Assembly (NCBI GenBank): GCA_003013855.2
Contig: PVNU02000924.1
Coordinates: 1,178,001 to 1,242,000 of the forward strand
From: Liriodendron chinense
Taxonomy: Eukaryota > Streptophyta > Magnoliopsida > Magnoliales > Magnoliaceae
Reading direction: 5' to 3'
Length of the DNA: 64,000 nt
Positions 19,877-30,818 of the stretch are shown piece by piece (position 1 is the stretch's first letter; every line of letters begins with the position of its first letter). Both the position numbers and the translations under genes were made by a program. The notes below the pieces were generated by a model that was given only the letters and a program-made list of their open reading frames with translations, was not told the origin of the DNA and ran no database searches.

Positions 19877-22800
19877 ACCTCTTTCCTTCATACCAAGGGG
19901 GGCTACGACGTGAGGATTGCTCAGAGACGGATTCGACTTCGGATCTTTAGTTTTCTTCCTGTTTTAGTAGTTTTTCATGTTTTTAGAGGCTTTTAGTTCA
20001 AGGATGTTAGAGATGAACTAAACCCTCTTAGCTAGGGCTAAGAGGGGAAGCTTTTGATTTGTTTTTGATGGATTGATGCAACCTAGGTTTCCTTTTATGT
20101 TTTAATTGATGAATTTTAGTTCAATTTGAGTTTGAATGAAGTACTATTTTGGTTTTCACTTTGATCTCTTGATGACTCCGGGCTCATGTGATTCTTAGTA
20201 ATTCCAGCATAGTATCTTAGCTTTTGAGCATTGTTTATGCTTGTGTAATGCATTGATCTACCATCGACTCCGGGCATGGTAGACGCTTTGATTGCCTTGT
20301 ATGCAATGGCCTGATTTTCATGTGGGAACTCATGCAACTGAAATTCTTATCTTTTGTGTATAATCTGGAATAGTTGTTTAGTGATTGATTTTGATTTAAA
20401 TAGAGTTCAAATCATGAGTTGTAATCAGGTCTAGTGACAGGACTTGGTGAAGGCTATGGTTATGAATCTCAACTAGATTGGAAAGAGGCTTGGCCTATAC
20501 AATTGAGTGTGCCCAAGGCCTGAGCTTGGAAGTGGGAATCAAATCAGTTAATAAGCACTTGTTTCAGATAACTGTGATTAACTGCTCTATATTCCGATCG
20601 GATAGAGATGGGAATCTGATTCCGATTGAGTTATATGAGACTTAGTTGTGTTGATGCATTGAAACGTATCAAGAGTGGATCCTTGGCGCTCTAGTGACTT
20701 TTTAGATTGAATTTACCTTACATATTCACTGTTTAAACCCAATTTCCTATTTTTCAGCTTTAGTTCTTAATAGGATCTTAATTACTAGTTGTTTTAGTTA
20801 AATTCTGAAGGTACCCATACATAAATCTCTGTGGAAACGATACTCGGTCTTTCCGAATTATTACTACTTCGCAACCCTACACTTGGGGAGTGAACACTAT
20901 ATCATGTACCATGGTGGATGCGATGTAACAAAAAATTGCTCATTAGGGAATAAGTCCTCAATAGATGTCGTGTCAATGGAATCGGGTAAGACTAGGCGGG
21001 ATAAATGATCTGCCACCACGTTCTCTACTCCCTTCTTTTCCTTAATTTCTAAGTCAAATTCCTAAGAGGAGTAGGATCCATCTCAGCAAACGGGACTTAA
21101 AATCCTTTTTTTGAAAGAAGGTACTTTAACGCCGCATGATGCGTGTAGAATCTTGGATCTTATCAAGTAGGACCTGAATTTGTCCAAGGCAAACACAACG
21201 GCTAGGAGCTCTTTCTCCATAGTCGAGTAGTTCACTTGGGATGGATTTAAGGTTCTACTCATGTAGTAGATTATGTGGAAAGAGAATTAGCTATATCAAC
21301 GTACCACGGTGGATGCGAGATGATAAGTACCTAATATTGTATAATTAACCCTGGTTGTTACGGGCATTATCATTATTTTTTCTGGTTAATTATCCATCAT
21401 TAGGCGAATTTTCAATGTTCAAGTGATCAAGAGAGGTTGGACAAGATCCAAGCCAATCAGGGCATTTTAGGACCTAAAAGTGATCAAGGTCAAGTGTGTG
21501 GCAATCTTGAAGGAAACTGAACCGAAAAGGCCGAAGGATGGATCACATGCTACGGTGGACCGCATCACAACCGCTAATTGGAAATCTAGGTTATGCCTGT
21601 CTGTATGATCATGATCAAGCAAGCATGCAGGTTTGAAGATCAAGATTGGATGTCCACATGTGGGACCAGCCATGCATCAAGTGACAAGTGGAGGACGTAT
21701 CAACCATCCGATTAGCTGGTTAGCATGATGGAGATCCAACTCCACCAGCCGCCCAAACTTCAATCCATGCCATCACATTCAGCAAGGCGGGCCACACTTT
21801 CATGAGCATCAATGGCTTGACCATCCAGCAAAGGTGGACTTCCGTCCACTCCACATCCATCATCCGTCCATTTGCTATGGGAATCACCCACATCGCGTGT
21901 AGTTACTCCATGGAGATGCGATCTCCATCAATGGACGACCAACTATGGTTCATCATTAGTTGTCCACCGCACCATCAGATGGGTCCCTCTCCAATGAGCT
22001 GCTTCACCAGATATTCATCAGTCGTTCATCTTTCACTCGTACCAGCAAGGCTGCATCATCTACCATCCATCCATCTGTCCAGGATAATCTATAGACGGTT
22101 CTTCATCTCCACACATGTGATCACCAAGGGATGGGCGTCCCTCCTCATCACACATGCATCATCATGGCTAGCTGATGGACGTCAATACCTCTATCACATG
22201 CTGTAGTAACAAGTAGCTCCAACCCCACCATCACATGGTTAGCAGGTCATCTAAGGAAGCTCTCTTCATCTGCACCGTCCAAGGGGTTGTCCAGCCGTCC
22301 AAACATCACCTAGTGGGGACAACACCGTTCAACACACGTACAGCCCTCCGAATCCCATCAGCATCGTCCAACTGTTGGACGCCCAACAAACAGCATGCTT
22401 AAATCAGAGTTAGACGTGCATCCACCTCATCTTTACCATCCATCATCTGTCCAAGACTGGCCAAGGTGGACACCACTATGTGCAGTGTGCAGCTATGAAG
22501 GACTTCTCCAGCCGTCCATCAAAATAGGTGGGCCACGTCCAAGCTAACATGTGATGGCCAGCATCAACCTTTCATTTGTCCAATCCAATAGACACTCTAC
22601 ATCAGCATGCAGCTTCACACCGTTCAATGATCTCTCAGCAGTTGGATGTCCATGCACATCTCACATGAGGAGATATCAGTCGTCTAACCCATGGACACAC
22701 GTCCATCTTCAATGGATGATTCAGATTCTCCATGTCTAGCAAGTTTTTGGACCCAGTTAAATCCAACTCATCACCGAGTTAACTCACCTAGTTACCTTCC

Positions 22801-23042
22801 ATCCTTGGGTCAAGCAAATGCTCTCTTCATCCTCTTTCATCCATGAGCTCCAAACCAAAAAGAAAAGTTTGCTTTAGGCTTGGAGTACTTTCCAAGCCTA
22901 ACTCCTAACCAAAACCTAAAAAGCAAATCTATTGGCTTAAAAGTGCCACCTCATCATCCAAGCCTAACTCCATTCTCAAACCAAAAGAAAAAGTTTGCTT
23001 AAGGCTTGGAGTGCCACCTAGGCTTGGAGCCTACCAGAAAGC

Positions 23043-23051
23043 TATAAAAGG
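23043..23051 (+). promoter_or_regulatory. TATA box of S2
   Basis: TATAAAAGG, about 1.7 kb into the LTR and followed by a CT-rich start region. Confidence 0.7.
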
Positions 23052-23344
23052 AGGACTCCTCTCCCTCATCCCCATAATCCCTTCTCATCCCACAATCCAA
23101 ATTCCTCTCTTCTCTCTTTTCTTTCTTTCTTTCATAGTTTTGTAATGTAGAGTAGTTTTTCCTTTGTAGAAAATTTGGTCTTCCATTGTAGCATGGTTGG
23201 CTAAACCTCTAGCTAAGGCTAGGGGTGAAGCCTTTGAAGAAATTTGCAGGCTTTGGTCTTTTCGTTCAACAGTTATGCTTGAATGTTGGAGTTATCTTTG
23301 GTTGATTGGTTTGGTTATCCACCTCGACAGACGCTATTGTTGTG

Positions 23345-23745
23345 CAAGCCCCTTGATCCATCATCGACTCCGGGCATGTTGGATGCTTGGGATCTCTTAC
23401 ACACCAATTAGTTAGTTCATGATCGATAAAGACCCTTGATCTATCGTCGACTCCGGGCACGATGGATGCTTTGGATTCCCTACGGTTATTGAGCTAGTGC
23501 AGGTAAAGTCATCGATCTGTAAAATCCCTTGATTCATTGTAGACTCCGGGCACATTGGATGCTTTGGATTCCTTGCGATCGATATACGAGATCTTAACGG
23601 TTGGATCGGTCAATTAAAGCCTCCTATCTTATAAGTATGCATTTGATCGTATGATTTGTGATCTTATCGATTGACTTTTTGGCAAAGTTGTTGATCTGTA
23701 TAATTCCTTGATCTATTGTCGACTCCGGGCACAGTGGATGCTTGA
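23345..23745. repeat. Dispersed GACTCCGGGCA units in the R/U5 of S2
   Basis: Four units of the form CCTTGATCYAT..TCGACTCCGGGCA..GTTGGATGCTTTGG occur near 23350, 23430, 23525 and 23705. ATCCA and TGGAT flank the core and could pair into a hairpin. A related unit lies near 20250 in S1. Confidence 0.75.
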
Positions 23746-26700
23746 AATTCCCTACAATCAACTAACGAGTACTTCATGGTTAGATCGATCGGTCAAGATC
23801 ATCATCTTTTATGAAATATGCAAGTGGCTTAACCATTTCATCTTCCGATTGGAACGGATCTTTATTCGATTCCAATTGAGTTATAGTTGGACCAATGAAT
23901 CAAGCTTTGTGAATTAATCAAAGGTGGATCCCTAATGCCTTAGCCCCTTTTCTATTTTTGTCTTTCATCACATACAACTTGCTCTACTCTCGTGGATAAT
24001 TCAGATTTCATCTCTCACACCTAAACCAATTTCCTTAAGTGTTCTTAACCCCAATCCCTGTGGATTAACCTCGATCTCACCGAGTATTTTACTACTTCAC
24101 TACCTGTACTTAGGTGTGCAATCTTCGGATTGTAGCACGAGACAATAAAAAGTTGCTCATCAAGGAATAAGTCCTCAATAGGTGTTGTGAAAATGGAATT
24201 GGGTAAGACTAGGTGGGATAGATGATCTGCCACCATGTTCTCTACTCCCTTCTTTTCCTTAATTTTTAAGTCAAATTCTTAAAGGAGTAGGATCTATCTT
24301 AGCAAATGGGGCTTGACATCCTTTTTTGAAACAAGGTACTTCAGTGCCGCATGATCCGTGTAGATGATAATCTTGGATCATATCAAGTAGGACCTGAATA
24401 TGTCCAAGGCAAACACAATGTCTAAGAGCTCTTTCTCCATAGTTGAATAGTTCACTTGGGCTGAATTCAAGGTTCTACTTGCGTAATAGATTACGTGGGG
24501 CTTCTTATCCTTCTTTTGTCCTAACACTACCCCAATAACATAGTCGCTTACCTCACACATCAATTTAAAAGGAAGCGACTAATCCGATGGTTGCATGATG
24601 GGTGCGGTTTTTAGTATGTCCTTGAGCTTTGAAAAAACTTCGTGACATTCGACTGTCCACTCGAATTGGTTGTCCTTTTGAAGGAGATTGCATAAGGGGT
24701 GAGAGATGTGGCTAAAGTCCCTTATGAATCGCCTGTAAAATCCTGTGTGCCCAAGAAAGTACCGCACATCATAAATGCTTTTGGGTGGTGGTAGATTGGC
24801 AATGATATCTATTTTAGCCTTATCTTCCTCATTTTCATTAGATGATATGATATGTCCAAGGACTATCCCTTTTTATACCATTAAATGATACATCTCCCAG
24901 TTTAGAACAAGATGATTTTCTTCACACCGGGTCAAGACCATCCTTAAATAGCTAAGACACTCATCGAACATACTCCAAAAAACTGAGAAGTCGTCCATGA
25001 AAACCTAGATAAAATGACCCACCATGTCCGAGAATATACTCAACATGCATCGTTGAAATGTGGCGGGTGCATTACCTAGACCGAATGACATCCTTTGGTT
25101 GGCAAAGGTGCCGAACAAGCATGTCAAAGTAGTTTTCTTTTGGTCCTCCAGGGTGGTCTCGATTTGGTTATACCTTGAATAGCCATCTAGGAAGCAATAA
25201 TAGGAATGACCCGCCAACCTCTCCAAAATTTGGTCCATGAATGAGAGAGGGAAGTGACCTTTCCTAATGATCGTGTTGAACTTTCTATAATCAATACACA
25301 TAAGCCAACCAGTTGTAACACTAGTCGGTATAAGATCATTATTGGTGTTTTTAATGATGGTGATATCGGACTTTTTAGGGACGACTTAGGTTGAACTCAC
25401 CCATTGGTTATTCGAGATGGGGTAGATGATACCCACATTTAGTAGCTTAAGTACCTCGACTTTGACAACCTCCATCATATTTAGATTGAGACGTCTTTAA
25501 GGTTGTCTAGTTATTTTAGAATTTTTCTTGAGGTGGATCCGGTGAACGCAAACCAAAGGGTCAATCCCCTTAAGGTCCACTATTGTCCATCCAATGGCTC
25601 CCCTATATTCTTTGAGAGTCTCTACTAATTTAAGCTCTTGGTCTTTTTCCACATGAGAGGTAATGACCACCGGGTATTTTTCCCCTTGACCTAAATAAAC
25701 ATATTTTAGCTCGGATGATAATGGTTTTAGGTCAAGCTTCGGCAATTTGATACTAGATGGTAGAGGCTTTGATGTAGTTGGTAGCAATTTTTCAAAGTGA
25801 GCCCTCCACCAGTTAGTATTAACTACCGTCTCTTCACTACTCAATGCTTGCACAATATGACATATGATGGGGTCATTGGAATCCTCAAAATGTTCTGAGT
25901 ATGTCTCCAACATTTCAGGCATGTCTACTTGAATGAGCTCCTCTTCTCCACAAGATTCAATTATGTTTAACTCATAGGGCTCATCATCTTCATCATCCCT
26001 TTACCTCTTTCACATATGGAACACATTCACCTCTAAGGTCATATTCCTAAAAGATAATTGCATCACTCCATTCTAGAAATTGAAAATTGCATTTGATGTA
26101 ACTAAGAATGGGTGGCCTAAGATTATCGGTATTTGAGTGCTTGTGTCCATAACCAGTTATGTGTCCAAGAGATAAAGTCTACCGGGTAGTAGAATTTATT
26201 GACTTGGACCAGGACATCCTCAATCATCCCTCTCGATACATGGATGGATCTATCAACAAGTTGCAACATAGTTTTTGTGGATTTTAATTCACTAAGACCC
26301 AATTGTCCGTATACCGAGTATGTGATCAAATTTACGCTTGTCTCCAAATCTACCAAGGCACGCTCAATTCGGTAGTTTCCAATGATGCAGAAAATTGTTG
26401 AACTACCGGGATCTTTATATTTTGGAGGGGTCTTTTGAGTGAGGATGACACTCACTTGCTCATTTAAAAAGGCATTTTTCTGCACATTGTATTTACGTTT
26501 GGTTGTGCATAGGTCTTTCAGGAACTTGACATATGAGGGAATTTGCATGATTGCATTAAGTAATGGGATGTTAATCTTAACTTGTTTGAAAACCTCTAGT
26601 GTGTAGTGAGAGTTGGAAAGAGGTTTGGGTGCTATCAACCTTGATGGAAATGGTGCAACGGGCTTGTATTCATGTTCCTTCTCTTGTGGGGCTAAGTTAG

Positions 26701-28256
26701 ATCCATTCTCATCCTTAGAAATTATTGGATCATTAGGCTTGTCAGCCTTCACCAGAATAGATTTATTGATTTTCTTTCCACTTCTAAAAGTGGTAATGGA
26801 TTTTTCTTGCTCCACATGTTGGTTGGGGAGATTATCGGTGTTTACTTCATAAGTTTGTTTGGAGTTTGGCTGAGGTTGGGTGGGAAAGGTCCTTTCCTTA
26901 GCATTCAAACATCCCTTGATCTCATCAACCGAAACTTTTAATTCCTAGAACATTTGCTGATTTATTTAGTTTATTTGCATTTGCCCTTGCACGAATGCCT
27001 TTAAAGTATACTCCATTGACATTTGAGGTGGGGCCATATTGATTTGCATTGGTGGCCCCCTTTAAGGATTACTAGGATTGGCTAAAGGGTCGTTTCTCCA
27101 ACTAAAATCCGGATGGTTCTTCCAACTAGAATTGTACGTATTACCCGTGGGCCCATTGAAAGGCCGTTAATACATATGTGGCATTGGCTTACTCTTGTAA
27201 CGCTTCTTTGAATGCGAGTATTGTTGGATAATCTTCTGTATAGTGTACATTAGTGATACAAATACCACACGCGTTCTCAATGTTTTTGCTAGATTTTGTG
27301 GATTCACCCTTCCTAAGTTCCATGGCCTCTATCTTCCTTATAAGGCTAGCTATTTTAACATTCATATCTTCTTCTTCTCTGAGGATATGTATTTTTTCCT
27401 TCTCCCTTCCTTGAGAAGGCTTAAAATTACAAGACTTATCTTAGGTATCCCAAGATTGGGCATTCTCGGCCAGCATGTCAAGAAAACTTCATGCATCATT
27501 AGGATCCTTGCTCATAAACTCGTTATTACACATCATCTCTACAAACTGTTGCATGTTGGAAGTTAATCCATCATAGAAGAAACTTATGATTTGCTAGGTT
27601 TCATAGCCATGGTGTGGGCAAGCAAGTAATAAGTCCTTGAATCTCTCCCAACCTTGGAAGAATGTCTCACCCTCTTTCACAAAAAATTAATTATGGTTCT
27701 TTTTAGGGTGTTTGTCTTATGCACCGAAAATAACTTTTTCAAGAATTCTGGGTCATCTCATTCCATGTAGTAATGGATCTAAGCCGGAGAGAGTGAGGCG
27801 ATGATTTAGCTCTCTCTTTTAAGAAAAAAAGGGAATAACTTCAATTTAATCACATCCTCAGAGATATTATTATATTGTAATGTAGCTATAAACTCCTCAA
27901 ATCACTTTAAGTGCACCTATGGGCTCTAAGAGTCTAGCCCATGGAACTTAGGTAAAAGCTGAATTTCACGCATTGTTAGGAAAAACCATACAAGAGGGTG
28001 TAGTAGCTCTTACGGGTTGTAGGTAATCTCGTAAAGTTTTAATCGAAGGAGCATTCTGAATTTCATTATCTCATTCTTCCTCTTGAGTCGGATTTGGATT
28101 AAGAGTAGGAGTGGGAGGATTCCTTATCGGTGTTTGTTGAGCAGCTACCATGTGTTGAGCCTCCAATTTATACATATTCTAACCCATTACATCACATCAT
28201 ATGCATAGTTTACATGTTTAAAAGTCTCATCTAACACATGTTTTGTGATTGTAGGA

Positions 28257-29694
28257 TGTTCGCTCGCCTCAAGTGTAAGGCTGCGATGTAGTAATAAAAC
28301 TCGGTAAGACCGAGGTCGATCCACAGGGAAATAGTAACGACTCCCAAATCACTCCAGTAACTCAGTTTTTGAAAGAAATCAGTTTCAATTGAATGTTTAC
28401 TTAAAACAGGAACTTAATGAAAACTCAGAGATATAAAGTACTAAGGCTTTCAAGGATCCACTTGTAGCAATCCTATGTTAATTCAGTCAATCCAAGTAGA
28501 GAACACAACTAGATTTGAAGTCCTATCTCTCATCTAGTTGGAGAATAAAGCATTCACACACATTCCATCACATTCAAGTTGAACTTCCAAGTTCTAGTCC
28601 AATAAAATCAATACCAAACTCAAAACCATAGCCTGCGGAGTAACAGCCATGCCTCTGGACTATGGCCTGCTCAAGGATTACTATAATCCGAATTTAGATA
28701 AACAAACATGATAATCTCAGAGAATTAAAAGGAATTCATGTCCAGAGCACATAAACTCAGATAAGACGTCTCAAACTACCACTTTTTGGAACTAAATCAT
28801 GTAAAAATCCAAACTTGAATGTAAATTACTTGAATTAAACTGAAACCAACATAGAATTAGCTACAAGCTTCACCTCTCAGCCTTAGCTGAGAGGTTTTAG
28901 CCGAGCATAGTCATGCTACAACTAAAAAACTCTGAAATAAAGCATAAAAATAGAAAAACCCGAATAGGAGAGTTGCAGCCGCTCCACAGTTGCCTTCGCT
29001 CTCCAAACTCACGTTCCTTAGCCTCTCTGATACCCTAGGGAGAGCCCCTAGGTGTCCTTTTATAGCAATCCACCTCCCTTGAGTCGGATTCTGCGATAGA
29101 TTACGCATTGCGCAGTGTTTTTCGGAGTCCTGATTTAGAAAGGACTTATCTTACGCAAGGCCGACCGGTCGTGACCGGTCGGACCAACTTTTAAAACAGT
29201 TCAGGGGGTGCTGCCGACCGGTCATGACCGGTCAGACAGACCTCCCATTCATCCAGCAAGTGTGGCCGACCGGTCATGATCGGTCGGACCAATGTGAAGT
29301 GGTTCCAGTGTGCATGGCCGACCGGTCAAGACCGGTCGGCCTGTCTTCAATACAAAACAGCCTTCATGGCCGACCGGTCATGACCGGTCGGCCTGTCTTC
29401 CATTGCTTCTTTTTGATGTGGCTGACCGGTCGGACGACCGGTCTGCCTTGTTTTTCTGCAACCTTTTCTTCTTTTCTTCATCCTCTTTTCTCCCTCTTTC
29501 TTCTCCTTTCTTTGGTCCATCTTAGGACTTCATGCAGTAGCTCAAATAACCCTTGTTAAGCTCCAATTAGATGAAGTCCGCTCTTATCCCTATAATCACA
29601 AAAACATGTGTTAGGTGGGCCTGTAAACCATGAAAATCATGCAAACCTTGTCGTGTAATGGGCAATGTAATGTATAAATTGGAGGTTCAAAACA
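28257..29694 (-). repeat. E2 3' LTR
   Basis: 1,438 bp. It ends ...GTTCAAAACA here against ...GTTCAACA in the other LTR (2-bp difference). TATAAAAGG on the minus strand lies at 29056-29064, with palindromes at 29160-29445. Confidence 0.95.
29160..29445. repeat. GACCGGTC palindrome array in E2 3' LTR
   Basis: Six sites start near 29161, 29214, 29266, 29319, 29369 and 29424, spaced 50-55 bp. The 37413-37698 array in the 5' LTR is the same apart from point changes at two sites. Confidence 0.88.
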
Positions 29695-30818
29695 CCCCCC
29701 AACCAGCTTTTTGCTAGTCCCGAGCAAAACATGCGTAAAACAATTTCAAACCTCCACACCCAACTCTCTTCCAGAATCCATGTTTCTATCCATTCCAAGA
29801 TGCAGAAGTATAAAATTTGGAGAATTAGGTGATAGAAGCTGAACCTTGGACTCTCAAAACATAAGAAGTGTTTACGTGAAGTTCCCGCTGACTGATTGAT
29901 AAATAGAGGAATTCGAACAAATTCAACCTAGTGTGCATAGTGAAAGTTCATCTCATGAGTTCCTGGAATCATCTTCTTCATAGATTAAATAAACCAAGGA
30001 TTTTAAGGTGCACAGAGCAACAGCAAGCCTATGACAGGAATTTGCCTTACCGTCCTTCCGACGGCTTTCACACTACGTCCCATTTCCGGCTTTGGTTACG
30101 GTTCGACCATCCCCCGGTTGGTAATAGGTAGCCCTTTTCAGAATTTTCCACCATTTTTCTTTCCTTCCCGATTTCATCCTTTCTTTCCTTTTTCTTTTAA
30201 ATTAGATAGGATTTTTAGAAATCCATATCTTCTGTTATTTTCCCATGAACAAGGATGGACAAAATACCCCGGCTTGGCTGCTCAACACCTTTAAATCAAA
30301 GTCTAGCTAATCCACAAATCACATAAACCTGTCACTCATGAAAATCGTGTAATGTGAACTAGGTGTAAAAAGTGTTCAAATTTTTCTATCAATCACAACA
30401 ATAGGGGAACTATCATATAACACCATTATGTTGGGAGAAATTCAAGACTACAACATCACACACTTCGTTTCTCCTCCTCTTCTACTCATAGCTTCTCGAA
30501 TGTATAGAAACAAGATTTTCTAAAGGATTTTTGAGATATTAGAAAATTCAAAAAAATTTGCCGCATGTGAAGCTCGAAATGTTGCAATATGCTAGATGAG
30601 GGATCTCATCTCACCCCCCAACCAAATCTTGCATTGTCCTCAATGTAAAAAGATAGTCAATTAGCATGAACATGAGAGCAATGGTAAACAATGAGAGAGT
30701 GAGAACAATAGTACCTGAGAGAGCGATCATGGAATTCCCCAACTCAACAACTAAAACCTATTAAAACAGAAGAACAAAACTAAACCTACCTATGCTATAC
30801 CTCCATCATACTAGGAGA
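29695..30818 (-). other. E2 3' non-coding region with two polypurine-like tracts
   Basis: The true polypurine tract (29695-29704) abuts the LTR. A second copy at about 30612-30620 follows the element-strand GAGGACAATGCAAGATTT, 920 bp upstream. No envelope-like or other frame is present. E1 has the same layout. Confidence 0.8.

Larger units (their letters stand above)
19272..20896 (+). mobile_element. Solo LTR S1 of an Athila element (1,625 bp)
   Basis: It begins TGTTGAGCTC and ends GAGTGAACA, flanked by the 5-bp duplication CTATA (19267-19271 and 20897-20901). The start is close to the E1 LTR, so it belongs to a related subfamily. U3 carries palindromes (19528-19765); TATAAAAGG is at 19868-19876; and a CTCGGTCTTTCCGAA hairpin-like motif is near the 3' end. 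A single LTR with a clean duplication indicates LTR-LTR recombination that removed the rest. Confidence 0.95.
19115..21279 (-). pseudogene. E5 pol fragment A (integrase N-terminus to RNase H), split by S1
   Basis: 19115-19271 and 20902-21279 align with the E2 region around 31950-32480, that is, the start of integrase and the end of RNase H. The two parts meet at CTATA, the target duplication of S1. Frame is lost repeatedly. Fragment A stops at a sequence matching the RNase H YYASR region, after which the pol sequence restarts from the integrase/RNase H linker. Confidence 0.8.
21321..24137 (+). mobile_element. Solo LTR S2, 2,817 bp, family not assigned
   Basis: It begins TGATAAGTAC and ends GGATTGTAGCA, flanked by the duplication CGAGA (21316-21320 and 24138-24142). 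The 3' end has CTGTGGATTAACCTCGATC and the hairpin-like CTCGATCTCACCGAG, as in the other gypsy LTRs here. TATAAAAGG is at 23043-23051. Four copies of a GACTCCGGGCA-containing unit lie downstream at 23350-23750. U3 is rich in CCATCC/GTCCA words. The long open frames in it are not conserved proteins. Confidence 0.9.
21280..28152 (-). pseudogene. E5 gag-pol fragment B (integrase linker through Gag), split by S2
   Basis: From 21280-21320 and then 24143-28152 the minus strand reads VADHLSHLVLPNS, RNase H (YYASRTLNSAQVNYSTMEKE), RT with FMDD retained near 24990, protease with DLGA changed to DLET, and Gag to the linker upstream of the zinc knuckle. The knuckle and its surroundings are damaged. Frame breaks are frequent (longest open pieces 261 and 141 codons), so this is a dead copy. 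It resumes at 39333 with the Gag N-terminus. Confidence 0.9.
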
